DNA from: CAVSIP01 sp963728075
GTDB taxonomy: Bacteria > Actinomycetota > Actinomycetes > JAFAQI01 > DASSKL01
Reading direction: 5' to 3'
Assembly: GCA_963728075.1 (NCBI GenBank)
Contig: CAVSIP010000003.1
Location: 62,001 to 126,000 of the forward strand
DNA: 64,000 nt
The position numbers and the translations under genes were made by a program. Under the pieces are notes generated by a model. It saw only the letters and a list, made by a program, of their open reading frames with translations, made no database searches and had not been told where the DNA came from. This document shows positions 18,286-26,747 of this stretch, in pieces (position 1 is the stretch's first letter; each line of letters begins with the position of its first letter).

Positions 18286-19803
18286 GCCAGACACCGCTCG
18301 TGGAGGCGGTCGGCGTGAGTCGTCGGTTCGGCGGCATCCAAGCGCTCACCGATGTCAGTGTCGCCTTTTACCCCGGCGAGGTTCACGCGCTCGTCGGAGC
18401 AAACGGGGCGGGCAAGTCGACGCTGAAGAACGTGATCAGTGGTGCGATCCTCCCGGACAACGGGGAGGTTCGCGTCGACGGACATTCCGTCGCCCTGGGT
18501 CTGCCGCGCGATGCTCGCGATCTCGGAATCTACGCGGTGCATCAAGAGGTGGGGCTGATCCCCTGGATGTCCGTCGAGGACAACATGTTCCTCGCCCGCT
18601 ATCCCACACATCTGCCGGGCGCCATCAACCGCCGAGTGCTCCGCCGCCAGACGGAGGAGGCACTCGCCGGGTTCGGTCTACACCTGTCGACCAAAGCCAA
18701 GATCGGCACATTGAGCGTGGCGCAGCAACAGCTCGTGGAGATCTCCCGTGCCGTCTACGCGAAACCTCGGTGCCTGCTCCTCGACGAGCCGTCGGCGGTC
18801 CTGGTAGGGCCGGAGCTCGAACGGGTGCTGTCCACCGTGGAACGCCTGCGGAGCGAAGGCGTCGCCATCGTTTACGTGTCCCACCGCTTGGAGGAGGTCT
18901 TCCGCCTGGCCGACCGCGTCACTGTCATGCGCAACGGTGAGGTGGTCGTTACGGCGGAGACCAAGAGCTTTACGCATGACAGCCTTATCTCTGCGATGAC
19001 CGGCAAGCCGGTCGACCACAGTGTTGCTTCCATGCGTAGCACCCAGCCGGCGCCCGTGCGCCTCGACGTCGAGCGGCTTTCTGCGGGCGGCGGGAGGCTC
19101 CGGGACCTGTCTCTACAGGTTCATGCGCGGGGAGATTCTCGGAATCGCGGGCCTCATGGGAAGCGGACGTTCGCACCTGGTGAAGTGCCTGTTCGGCATT
19201 GACCCCGTTGATTCCGGCACCGTCCGGGTGGACGGGGCGCGGGTACCCGCAGGCCGTCCGATCGCGGCTATCAAGCACGGCGTCGCCCTGGTTCCGGAGG
19301 ACCGCAAGGGCGCTGGCGTCGTCGTCGACATGTCCATTCGGAACAACCTCGTCCTCACGAACAGTGGCAACGTGAGCAGCGCCGGCTGGTTCGACCGACG
19401 TGGCGCCAACGGCCTGGCGTCAAAGCTGGCAGGTCTTGTCGGCATCACCGCTGAACGTCTGCCGTTCCCGGTAGCCCAGCTCAGCGGCGGCAACCAGCAA
19501 CGCGTCGCGATCGCCCGTTGGCTTGAACGTGACACAGCGGTCTTGATCGTGGACGAGCCCACACGCGGGATCGACGTCGGCGCCAAGGAAGACATCTACC
19601 GGCTGCTCCGCGACATAGCCGCGAAGGGCACAGCCGTCCTGGTGGTCAGCTCGGAGTTCGACGAGCTATTCACCCTGTGCCACCGACTGATCGTCATGAG
19701 CGGCGGGCGCTTCGTCAGCGAGCTGGATCCTCGCGCGTCTACGCCCGAAGAGGTCCTGCGCATCTGTTCGACGGACTCGGAGTTGGCAGCCCATGGTGAC
19801 TGA
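18282..19803 (+). pseudogene. Sugar ABC transporter double ATPase, single frameshift
   Basis: Two ABC domains as in RbsA/MglA. The first has Walker A GANGAGKST, the LSVAQQQLVEISRAV signature and Walker B LLLDEPSAV. The second has GLMGSGRSHLVKC, QLSGGNQQRVAIARW and VLIVDEPTRGIDVGAK. The frame breaks between them near 19130: after DLSLQV the correct continuation RGEILGIAG lies one frame over. Correcting one base gives about 506 residues, the usual length. It energises the importer formed with the flanking permeases. Its last codons overlap the next permease start at 19793. Confidence 0.88.
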
Positions 19804-20761
19804 CACGATGCGCTTGCGGCCCGACGCGTCCGCGTTGCTGCAACGCCTGCGCGCCTCTCAGGCGTGGGTGCTGGTGCTGCTGCTTCTGGCAGGCGTGCTT
19901 CTCTTCAAGCCAAGCGTCGTGCAAGGCAACAACGGCGAGGACCTGCTCCGCCAGTGCGCGATTCTCGGGGTGCTCACCATCGGGGAGGCGGTGGTACTCC
20001 TCGGCGGTGGGATCGATCTCTCAGTAGCAGCGAACGTACGAATCTCCAGCGTCGTAGGCGCGATGTACTTCGCTCGGGATCACTCTTCCTTTCTCCTCGG
20101 CGCGATCCTGATCATGCTTGTGTCACTCGGTATGGGTGCGGTCAACGGGCTGCTCATCGGCTATCTAAGGATGCCGGCGTTCATCACGACGCTGGCGGCA
20201 TTGTTGACCGTGGACGGGGTGACGCTGTCGATCACGAGCAGCGCGACAGGAGCTGCGCCTGACGGCCTCATCAATTTCTACACACAGAAGATCTGGTTCG
20301 TCCCCATGCCTGCCGTGGTGTTGATCGCTGTCTCCGCTGTTGCGGCGTTCTCTTTGCGCGCGACTATCTGGGGCAAGGCGGTCTACGCGGTGGGGGGCGA
20401 CGCCACCCTCGCCGGGCACTCGGGACTGCGAGTTGCGCGGACCACGTTCAGCCTCTACATGGTCAGCGGCGGTCTGGCCGGCGTCACTGCGCTGCTGCTG
20501 CTGAGCCGAAGCGGCGTCGGGGATCCGCTAGCCCTGCAGGGTGCAGAGTTGACGGCGATCACCGCTGCGGTGATCGGCGCGGTAAGTCTCGCTGGCGGGC
20601 GCGGCACCATCTGGGGGGCGCTCGGCGGCGTTGCCTTCCTGACGTTCGTCTCGGTGCTTCTCACCCAGGTCGGCGTCCCTGATCGCTACCAGATCCTCGC
20701 GCAGGGTCTGTTGATCCTTGGCGCGCTTGCCACATACCGCGGCGGAAAGGCGTCGCGGTGA
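19793..20761 (+). CDS. Ribose-type ABC transporter permease, second subunit
   Basis: 322 residues with about nine transmembrane helices. Conserved elements are GGGIDLSVAANVRISS, LRMPAFITTLAALLTVDG and a C-terminal GAVSLAGGRGTIWGALGGV. Same family as the permease at 17257 but clearly diverged from it, supporting a heterodimeric pore. ATG 19793 overlaps the ATPase stop by 11 bp; the downstream stop overlaps the isochorismatase start (GTGA at 20758). Confidence 0.92.
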   Translation: MVTDTMRLRPDASALLQRLRASQAWVLVLLLLAGVLLFKPSVVQGNNGEDLLRQCAILGVLTIGEAVVLLGGGIDLSVAANVRISSVVGAMYFARDHSSFLLGAILIMLVSLGMGAVNGLLIGYLRMPAFITTLAALLTVDGVTLSITSSATGAAPDGLINFYTQKIWFVPMPAVVLIAVSAVAAFSLRATIWGKAVYAVGGDATLAGHSGLRVARTTFSLYMVSGGLAGVTALLLLSRSGVGDPLALQGAELTAITAAVIGAVSLAGGRGTIWGALGGVAFLTFVSVLLTQVGVPDRYQILAQGLLILGALATYRGGKASR

Positions 20762-21408
20762 CGGATGGACACGATTCCTCGCGTGTCGGGACGCGGACAC
20801 ACTTCGCGCTGCGGCCGGATGACCAGGCGCTGCTAGTCGTGGACATGCAGAACGACTTCCTTCGGGTAGGGGCCCCGCAGGAGGTGCCGCTGGGCCGCGC
20901 GATCGTGCCCCGGATCGCCGATCTCATCCAGGACTTTCGGCAGAGGTCGCGCCCCGTCCTCTACACGAGGTTCCTTGCCGGGCCTGGGGAAACTCTGATG
21001 ACTCTGTGGTCGCCCGAATGTGGACCAACGCAGCGCTCCTGCTGGCCAGGTCAGCAGCGCCGCTACGGGGACCATGACGGTCTGCTCGAGGGTGCGGCCA
21101 TCACTGACGAGCTGACGCCGCTGGCCGGCGACGTGGTCGTCGACAAGTACGGGTACGGCGCCTTCTACAACACGCTGCTCAGCGATGCGTTGCGCGTTCG
21201 CGGCTGCAGTCAGGTGGTCGTCACGGGTGTCGTTACTCAGATCTGTGTCGAGGACACAGTGAGGCAGGGCATGCAGCGCGGATTTGAGATGGTCGTGGTG
21301 CGTGACGGTGTGGCTTCCTTCGACGAGGAGTTGCACCAAGCGTCGCTACGGGGAATGGCCATGAAGTTCGCGGACGTGATGGAGTCGGCGGAGTTACGTC
21401 GCCTGTAG
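20758..21408 (+). CDS. Isochorismatase-family cysteine hydrolase
   Basis: 216 residues with the catalytic triad of the family visible: Asp in LLVVDMQNDFL, Lys in VVVDKYGYGAF and Cys in GVVTQICVEDTVRQG. Members hydrolyse C-N bonds (N-carbamoylsarcosine, biuret, nicotinamide, ureidoacrylate) or isochorismate. Final gene of the forward operon, translationally coupled to the permease by a 4-bp overlap. It therefore probably acts on the imported compound or an amide/carbamoyl product of it. I cannot assign the substrate. Confidence 0.9.
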   Translation: MTDGHDSSRVGTRTHFALRPDDQALLVVDMQNDFLRVGAPQEVPLGRAIVPRIADLIQDFRQRSRPVLYTRFLAGPGETLMTLWSPECGPTQRSCWPGQQRRYGDHDGLLEGAAITDELTPLAGDVVVDKYGYGAFYNTLLSDALRVRGCSQVVVTGVVTQICVEDTVRQGMQRGFEMVVVRDGVASFDEELHQASLRGMAMKFADVMESAELRRL

Positions 21409-21568
21409 GCCTTGTCCTCCACCGTCGGTTCGTCGCGGGTCATTGTGCTGGCCTAGTTCCGCTCCACGGTACCGGGCATGACCGCGACGCCGTGTCCACG
21501 CCGTCTCCGCGTACCCTTTGCCCCCAGGGAAGTGCGAATGATAGTCCCGACTAAAGTCCCCATGTCCC

Positions 21569-21641
21569 GGGCCGTTAGCTCAACTGGCAGAGCAGCGGAC
21601 TTTTAATCCGCGGGTTCTGGGTTCGATCCCCAGGCGGCCCA
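21569..21641 (+). tRNA. tRNA-Lys (anticodon TTT)
   Basis: A 73-nt cloverleaf. The acceptor stem is GGGCCGT with GCGGCCC, there is a TAGCTC D-arm start, the anticodon arm GCGGACTTTTAATCCGC has TTT in the loop, and the T-arm contains GGTTCGATCCC. Discriminator base is A; CCA is not encoded. tRNA 3' ends are common integration sites, and the following 3 kb is indeed mobile debris with an integrase remnant. No second copy of the tRNA 3' end was seen as an attachment site. Confidence 0.95.
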
Positions 21642-21780
21642 CCCCGTTTGACCTGCGGCTACGTCGTTTGCGGTCGTTCCGACTACTCGGCGATGGTGCC
21701 AGCGTGGTGGCCATCAACCCCATAGCGGTTCCCCTCTGTGTCAAGACGCGGCTGCGGCGACGGGCGTAGGGTCGGCGCTG

Positions 21781-21816
21781 GGCCCGGACTCTCCTGACGG
21801 AACCATGGGTCGTTAG
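21781..21816 (-). mobile_element. Probable end of the ISL3 remnant, left of the IS1380 insertion
   Basis: On the reverse strand this stretch continues directly from the ISL3 transposase stop codon once the IS1380 element is removed. It holds CTCTCCTGACGGAACC, which looks like an ISL3-type terminal region. No reading frame is present. Bases 21642-21780 between it and the tRNA contain nothing I recognise. Confidence 0.35.
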
Positions 21817-21937
21817 CCTCGATCTTTCATCTGTGACCGGGCGACACGTGTCGTAGAAGCACGGAAGTGCCTGTCCTGCTTGGGAAACTTGGGCTTGTCG
21901 AAGGTCCAAGAACACCGAGCGGGAGGGCACTCCGTGG

Positions 21938-22844
21938 GTGAAGGGTAACGGGCGCTCGAGACGGCTGCGGGTAGTTGCTGGTGGCGAGTCGCTGGTGTCG
22001 TCGGCTGGTGGGTCGCTGCTGATGGACACGGCCCATCTGGTGGGCCTGGACACCGGGTTGCGGCAGGCGTTGATGTGCTGGCGGCCGCCGCGCGCCAGGC
22101 ACGAGCCGGGCAAGGTGCTGCTGGACCTGGCGGTCGCGGTCGCGCTGGGCGGGGACTGCCTCGCTGATGTTGCCGTGGTGCGTGCGCAGCCGGCGTTGTT
22201 CGGCACGGTCGCTTCCGACCTGACCGTGTCGCGGCTGATCGCGGCGTTGGACGGTGACGCCGGGCCGGTGCTGGCCGCGGTGCGGCAGGCTCGGGCTGCC
22301 GCCCGGGCACGCGTGTGGGCGCTGCAGCCACCGGTCGCCGCGGACGCGGCGGTGGTGATCGACATCGACGCCACCCTGGTCGAGGCGCACTCGGAGAAGG
22401 AAGGCGCGGCGCCGACGTTCAAGCGCGGGTTCGGCTTCGCTCCGCTGCTCGCCTTCGTCGACCACGGTGCCGGCGGCAGCGGGGAGTGCGTGGCCGGGCT
22501 GCTACGACCCGGCAAAGCGAACGCGAACAACGCCGCCGACCACATCACCGGAGGCGAACCCATGCCATGATCCCCCCGCCGACCACCGACACGTGAGGTC
22601 GTACGCACACCTACACGTGAGGTCGTACGCCGACACGCGGCGACAGCGGCGCCGGCACGCACGCGTTCGTCGAGCACGTGCACACCCTCGGGCTGGGCTA
22701 CTCGGTCGGGCTGGCCGGATGGCCGACCATCCTCGACGCGCTGGAGAACCTGCTGTCCGTCACCTACTGCACCTGCCACGCGCCTGGCCCTGGGCAGACA
22801 TCCTGCTCGCCGCTCATCAGCGGCTCGCCCAGCACCAACCCTGA
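21938..22844 (+). pseudogene. IS1380-type transposase, internally deleted
   Basis: The N-terminal half is intact in frame from GTG 21938: GSLLMDTAHLVGLDTGLRQ, GKVLLDLAVAVALGGDCLAD and the first catalytic Asp in AVVIDIDATLVEAHSEK, up to GKANANNAADHIT near 22550. It then jumps to the later DSGAGTHAFVEHV and LGLGYSVGLAGWP segment at about 22640, and the tail WPWADILLAAHQRLA appears in another frame. Roughly a hundred residues are missing at the junction, which carries a tandem repeat instead. Non-functional. Confidence 0.8.
22589..22630. repeat. Tandem 18-bp repeat at the transposase deletion junction
   Basis: ACACGTGAGGTCGTACGC occurs at 22589-22606 and again at 22613-22630, 24 bp apart. It sits exactly where the IS1380 transposase lost its central part, so it probably arose during the deletion event. 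Confidence 0.8.
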
Positions 22845-22967
22845 CCCCCGACCCGACGACCAGGACCGGAAACCGCGGCAGACGCGGGGACCATGCCTAC
22901 CCATCCACGGTCAACTGCCACCGAGCAACCGACAACGACAACAAGCCAAGATCACGAAAGATCGAGG

Positions 22968-23209
22968 TTAGGCGCGGTCGGGGAGAGCCGGTCGGTAGCC
23001 GCCCAGGCTGAGCATGGCCAAGGCGATGAGGGCTTCGGCAGAGTGGAAACCGAACGCGACGCGGGTGGGCACGCGGATCTTGGTGTTGGTGGACTCGCCC
23101 AGGGCATTGGACAGATCCTCACGGATGGCGGCCTCGATCTCATGCCGATGTCGGCGATCTTGCGGCCGAGGTCCACGAAGGTCGGGATGCGGCCTCGGTC
23201 GAGGCGAGA
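22968..23209 (-). pseudogene. ISL3-family transposase, C-terminal remnant
   Basis: Reverse strand encodes RIPTFVDLGRKI then, one frame over, HRHEIEAAI, STNTKIRVPTRVAFGFHSAE and ALIALAMLSLGGYRP. This is the conserved end of ISL3 (IS204/IS1001-like) transposases. Only about the last 80 residues survive and one frameshift is present near 23150. Its stop codon is split by the IS1380 insertion. Its 5' side is fused to an integrase remnant at about 23209. Confidence 0.75.
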
Positions 23210-23419
23210 TGTGGTCGCCACGGAGCTGCGGGTGGTGGTCGAGCGCACCTTCTTCCCGGCCGCGCTGGCGCCATCGCGCAACTCGGCCAGCGCCGCCCCG
23301 GCGGCGGCTTGGGTGGCAAATCCGCCCTTGCGGTGCAGCATTCCCCGGCCGATGCGTAGCTGGTTGCACCAGCTGCCGTGGCGGTCCTCCCGCAACATCG
23401 GGCAGTACGCACCCCCACG
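23210..23419 (-). pseudogene. Tyrosine integrase, N-terminal remnant
   Basis: Reverse-strand frame with DRHGSWCNQLRIG, HRKGGFATQAAAGAALAEL and GKKVRSTTTRS. This resembles the AP2-like arm-binding N-terminus of actinobacterial phage-type integrases, where a basic G-x-R-x-x-K-G-G-F is followed by an Ala-rich helix. The core-binding and catalytic domains are gone, cut by the ISL3 fragment. Together with tRNA-Lys 1.6 kb away it suggests a decayed integrated element. Bases 23420-23555 show nothing recognisable. Confidence 0.5.
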
Positions 23420-23555
23420 GCTAGCCCGTCTCCGGGTTACGGCCGGAGCATGTCTTGAACGCGTACGCGGGATCCGGATCTGGCCGCCGACCCGGATCAC
23501 CGGCCGTGGTTGCAGGCATTGTGCCGACGGTAGGTGCCGCTCCCGAACGGATGAG

Positions 23556-23948
23556 TCAGTGGAGCACTTCGACGGTGCAGCGAGGCCCAGGTGCCTGGGC
23601 CATCCGCCGATCGGCTGTGACAAGCGTGACATCCAGGGCCTCAGCGAGCGCCACGTAGGCAGCGTCGTAGGGCGTCAGGTTCTCGCGCAATTCCCAGCAT
23701 CGCGACAAGAGATCGACGTGCCGCGCTCGGCGCAACGGCAGACTCTCCAGATCGGCGACCGCCATCTCGGCTCGACGCGGATCCATGCGTCCACCGGCCA
23801 GTTGCCTCCTCCAGACGGAGGCGACTTCCAGGTCGACCAGGTGCGGGGCGGCCAGCTGTTCTCCACGCAGCCGGGCGCGGGCACGGTCACCGTCTCGCCC
23901 GTCGTCGCCAAGCGCCGGAGCCAGCACGCTGGCATCGACGACTATCAC
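23556..23948 (-). CDS. PIN-domain toxin, VapC family
   Basis: 130 residues from GTG 23948. The PIN fold acidic residues are visible: D in VIVVDASVLAPAL, E in LVDLEVASVWRRQL, D in LTPYDAAYVALAEAL and D in TLVTADRRMA. VapC toxins are Mg-dependent RNases cutting tRNA or rRNA. The start overlaps the antitoxin stop by 4 bp (GTGA), the standard arrangement with the antitoxin first. Frame and length are normal, so this pair may be active. Confidence 0.9.
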   Translation of the reverse strand: MIVVDASVLAPALGDDGRDGDRARARLRGEQLAAPHLVDLEVASVWRRQLAGGRMDPRRAEMAVADLESLPLRRARHVDLLSRCWELRENLTPYDAAYVALAEALDVTLVTADRRMAQAPGPRCTVEVLH

Positions 23949-24175
23949 CGGTGGCCGCGGTCGGCCCGGACGGCCGCGACCGCCGCCTTGAAGGACACCG
24001 AACCGCCGGCGCGGCCGCCGGCCCGATCCAGTACCTCGTCAAGGGTGGGCGTTCGGGCCTCCTCGGTGAGCCGATCGAGCAGATACTCCTGTAAGGACTG
24101 TCCGGCAGCCGCCGCACGCTGGCGCAAGATGGCATGTACGTCAGCCGGGACGTCCTTTACCTGCACACTGGGCAC
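23945..24175 (-). CDS. Ribbon-helix-helix antitoxin, FitA/VapB type
   Basis: 76 residues from GTG 24175: PSVQVKDVPADVHAILRQR and AAAAGQSLQEYLLDRL form a typical FitA-like ribbon-helix-helix DNA-binding domain, followed by a tail that would wrap the toxin (SFKAAVAAVRADRG). The upstream in-frame extension to 24394 is not conserved-looking and is rejected. It would neutralise the downstream PIN toxin and repress the pair from its own promoter. Confidence 0.85.
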   Translation of the reverse strand: MPSVQVKDVPADVHAILRQRAAAAGQSLQEYLLDRLTEEARTPTLDEVLDRAGGRAGGSVSFKAAVAAVRADRGHR

Positions 24176-24348
24176 GGCGCCATTATGGCGCCACTCGCGC
24201 CAAAACACAAGCGCAACGAGGTGATGCGCACGCTTTCCTTGCGGAGCCAACGAGTGGGCATCGCCTAGAGTCTGCTGGCGGCAGCCCGCAGAGGTGCTGG
24301 CCTCGCCGGGCGCTGAGCGTCGACGTGTTCCGCGCTGACCCGCGACAC

Positions 24349-24498
24349 AGCTGGACCGGCCGGCCGTCGCGCACGCGGCCCGCGCCATCGTCACGTTCCC
24401 AGCGATCGCCGTCGACGATCCCCAGCTGCTCCTTCGCGCGGTCGAGGTCTATGAGAACGATCGGCTCGACTTCACTGAGGCCCATCTGGCACCGGCTC
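24349..24498 (+). pseudogene. Second PIN-domain toxin, fragment
   Basis: The forward frame reads AAIVTF-like ARAIVTFPAIAVDDPQLLLR and AVEVYENDRLDFTEAHLA. This matches the second half of a VapC-type PIN domain, with the third acidic motif at D-F-T-E-A-H. Nothing matching the first half is found upstream, and the frame runs into the convergent SRPBCC gene. It is a truncated leftover on the opposite strand from the intact pair. Confidence 0.55.
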
Positions 24499-24502
24499 CG
24501 GT

Positions 24503-25489
24503 TCAGTCGGCGAGGGCGGTGCGTTCCAGGCGCGCATAGCTGGCCTCCATGCCCGCGACCATGCCGGTGCCCAGGACGATGTCGCGAGTGACGGCGTCGG
24601 GGTAGGTGATGACGAGCGCGAGCAGGGTGCCCTCCGCGACAGGGGTCAGGGTCAGCTCGTTGACGGTGCTGGGAGCATCGTCGGGAATGCCGTCGCCGTA
24701 CATCCGCTCGGTGGTGACTGCACGGTGGGGCGCCGCCACCTCGAGCACCTCGCCGGTGGAGCCGAAGCTGCGCCCGCCGGCGTCCTCCTGCCAGACGTAG
24801 CGGTAGGACTGGCCCACCTCGGTCGCGGTCTCGCACGCCGGCATCGACCAACCGTCCGGCCCCAGCAGCCACTGGGACAGCAGGTCGGGGTCGTGGTGAG
24901 CCGCCCACACCTGCTGCACACTGCCGCGGATGACCCGGCTGACCCGGACCGTGGTGTCGTCGAGGATCTGAGCGGTTGCGGGAAGGTTCGCCGCGAAGCT
25001 GCGCAGGTCCTCGAGCACGGCGTCGATCTGGCCCATCGCCTGGCGCGTGCCCTCCTCCATGCCCATGTTCAGCAGCTGCTCGAGCTCCTGGATCGTGTTG
25101 AAGAACGTCGTCGTCGTCAGTCGGGAGCCGGACCCGGTCGCCTCGAATGCGAACGTCATCCGCATCGACGGCATCTCGGTGTTCGGCGTCCCGTCCGGAT
25201 GGCAGAAGCCGTCACGGACGTCGAAGGAGTGGGGCGGCTTGACGTCGAGGAACTCCCAGTAGCCGCGGGACACGTCGCCATCCGGGCCGACCATCGCGTA
25301 CGCCGAGCGCCCGCCCGGGAACATGTCGTGCCGGGTGAAGGTCGCCGGGTAGGTCGGCGGGCCCCAGAACCTCTCGAGCTGTCGCGGGTCGGCGTACGCG
25401 TCCCACAGCCGCTGCACCGGTGCGGCGAAGTCGGCAACGACCGTCATCGTCAGCGCCTCAGCGTCCTTGTGCACGGAGGTGATGGGCAT
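24503..25489 (-). CDS. Tandem SRPBCC (AHSA1-type) domain protein
   Basis: 328 residues from ATG 25489. Two START/AHSA1-like helix-grip domains are present: the first with FAAPVQRLWDAYADPRQLER and FWGPPTYPATFTRHDM, the second with IRGSVQQVWAAHHDPDLLSQ and WLLGPDGW. These domains bind hydrophobic ligands. The gene follows an ArsR-type regulator (52 bp), a very common pairing in actinobacteria, where the regulator controls the SRPBCC gene. The role is unknown. Confidence 0.88.
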   Translation of the reverse strand: MPITSVHKDAEALTMTVVADFAAPVQRLWDAYADPRQLERFWGPPTYPATFTRHDMFPGGRSAYAMVGPDGDVSRGYWEFLDVKPPHSFDVRDGFCHPDGTPNTEMPSMRMTFAFEATGSGSRLTTTTFFNTIQELEQLLNMGMEEGTRQAMGQIDAVLEDLRSFAANLPATAQILDDTTVRVSRVIRGSVQQVWAAHHDPDLLSQWLLGPDGWSMPACETATEVGQSYRYVWQEDAGGRSFGSTGEVLEVAAPHRAVTTERMYGDGIPDDAPSTVNELTLTPVAEGTLLALVITYPDAVTRDIVLGTGMVAGMEASYARLERTALAD

Positions 25490-25541
25490 GAGCTGCGTCC
25501 TCTCGCTGCGCCCGCCCACGTCCGTGGCGGGCATACGTCGG

Positions 25542-25883
25542 TCAGTGCTCGCTCTCGCCGAGCAGGGCGTCCAGGCGGGAGATCCGGGCCCGCCACAGCT
25601 GTTCGTACGAGTCGAGGAGTGCTCGGGCGCGCTGGAGCACGTCGGGGTTGCCGCGGACGAGGCGTTCCCGGCCGTGCGGCTGCTTGGTCACCAGCCCCGC
25701 CGTCTCCAGCACCGCGACATGCTTCTGGACCGCCGCGAACGACATCGCGTAGTCCTGCGCCAGCTGGGAGACCGACGCCTCCCCGATGAGGGTGCGGCGG
25801 ACGATGTCGCGCCGCGTCGCGTCCGCGAGGGCCCGGAAGATCCGGTCCACCTCGGCGTCGTCGAGAGCATGATGTACAACCAT
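25542..25883 (-). CDS. ArsR/SmtB family transcriptional regulator
   Basis: 113 residues of winged helix: DRIFRALADATRRDIVRR, then the recognition helix region SVSQLAQDYAMSFAAVQKHV and AVLETAGLVTKQPHGRERL. No metal-binding Cys cluster is visible, so it belongs to the non-metal subgroup that accompanies SRPBCC genes. First gene of a two-gene unit. A 214-bp non-coding stretch (25884-26097) with no recognised motif separates it from the divergent GYD gene. Confidence 0.9.
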   Translation of the reverse strand: MVVHHALDDAEVDRIFRALADATRRDIVRRTLIGEASVSQLAQDYAMSFAAVQKHVAVLETAGLVTKQPHGRERLVRGNPDVLQRARALLDSYEQLWRARISRLDALLGESEH

Positions 25884-26097
25884 TAGGTTGTAGATTAGGC
25901 CGTCGCCGATATCCCGTCAATACATCGGGTCACAGCGCCGTAGCGGTGGGACAACCACCCGCCACTGGTCATGCCTCGCTATGGGAAGGCCGGCACCGGG
26001 ATAGCAGCGTGTGCCGATGCGGGGGGAGGCTGGGACAGCCCCACATCGGCGGCCGGGTCGTCGAGGGTCGTCGCATCTGCAGCAGCAGGAGGCACAC

Positions 26098-26362
26098 ATG
26101 TCGCACTACCTGATCGAGGTCGGCCTACCACGCCTTTGGCGACCGTGACCTCATCGGCATCATCGAGTTCCCCACACCGGAGGACGCGGGCGCGTTCGCA
26201 CTCGCGGTCACCGCCGGTGGGGCCCTGCGCTCGTTCAGGACGACCCCGCTGCTCACGGTCGACCAGGGCCTGGCAGTGATGCAGCGCGCGCAGGACGTCA
26301 AGGCGAAGTACACATCCCCACGGACCATCTCGCTGGTGGAGCCGAAGGCCAAGACGCGCTGA
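26098..26362 (+). pseudogene. GYD-domain protein with internal deletion
   Basis: Begins MSHYLIEVG after a purine-rich stretch, as GYD-domain proteins do. It then jumps, with a change of frame, to YHAFGDRDLIGIIEFPTPED and ends DVKAKYTSPRT near 26330. The usual central part (about 45 residues) is missing, so only the first and last strands of the ferredoxin-like fold remain. The uncorrected first frame stops after 16 codons. It belongs to a cluster of small dimeric alpha/beta-barrel genes here. Confidence 0.7.
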
Positions 26363-26462
26363 TCGTCGGCGGGCGTCGTCCCATCGGGCCATGGACATCT
26401 GCTCCCGTGACGGACGAAGGTCTGTCGAGAACGCGGGGGCCCGGGCACCGGAGGGCTGAGTC

Positions 26463-26747
26463 ATGGCGTTTCTGATCACGCACTTCTTCGAGGGCGGGAC
26501 CGCGGAGCAGTACCAGGTGGTGCTCGACGCGGCACACCCCGACGGCCGGCTCCCGGCCGGTCAGCTGTACCACGCGGCCGGGCCCGCCGAAGGCGGCTGG
26601 CTCATCGCCGCGGTGTGGGAGTCGGAGGACTCCTTCAACACCTTCGTCAACGAGTCGCTGATGCCTGCGCTGCAGTCAACGACGGGCGGGTTCGCCGGCC
26701 CGCCACAACAGCGCACCGCACAGGTCGCCAACCTGGTGACGGCATAG
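26463..26747 (+). CDS. Small dimeric alpha/beta-barrel (ABM-like) protein
   Basis: 94 residues: MAFLITHFFEGGTAEQYQVV, LPAGQLYHAAGPAEGGWLIA and VWESEDSFNTFVNESLMPAL. The pattern of a strand, helix, two strands and the W-E-S-x-E-x-F motif is that of antibiotic-biosynthesis-monooxygenase-like or EthD-like folds. No catalytic assignment can be made. It lies between the GYD remnant and the disrupted ABM gene and probably belonged to the same unit. Confidence 0.7.
   Translation: MAFLITHFFEGGTAEQYQVVLDAAHPDGRLPAGQLYHAAGPAEGGWLIAAVWESEDSFNTFVNESLMPALQSTTGGFAGPPQQRTAQVANLVTA

Larger units (their letters stand above)
21817..22967. mobile_element. IS1380-family element with internal deletion
   Basis: Terminal inverted repeat CCTCGATCTTTC at 21817-21828 and GAAAGATCGAGG at 22956-22967. 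Both ends are flanked by the 4-bp duplication TTAG (21813-21816 and 22968-22971). The element is about 1.15 kb, shorter than usual, because the transposase has lost its middle. The insertion point is the stop codon of an ISL3-type transposase read on the reverse strand. Confidence 0.75.

Noticed and set aside
21580..22779. Reverse frame of 399 codons beginning over the IS1380 element
   Set aside because: Its end contains GIEPRTRGLKVRCSAS-like sequence, a known artefact of translating a tRNA gene on the wrong strand, and the rest is antisense to the transposase.
24176..24394. Extended N-terminus of the antitoxin up to 24394
   Set aside because: The extra residues are Cys/Arg-rich and unlike ribbon-helix-helix antitoxins. 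GTG 24175 gives the standard size.
21569..24500. A complete attL/attR pair defining an island
   Set aside because: Only one copy of the tRNA-Lys 3' end was found in the window, so element boundaries cannot be claimed.
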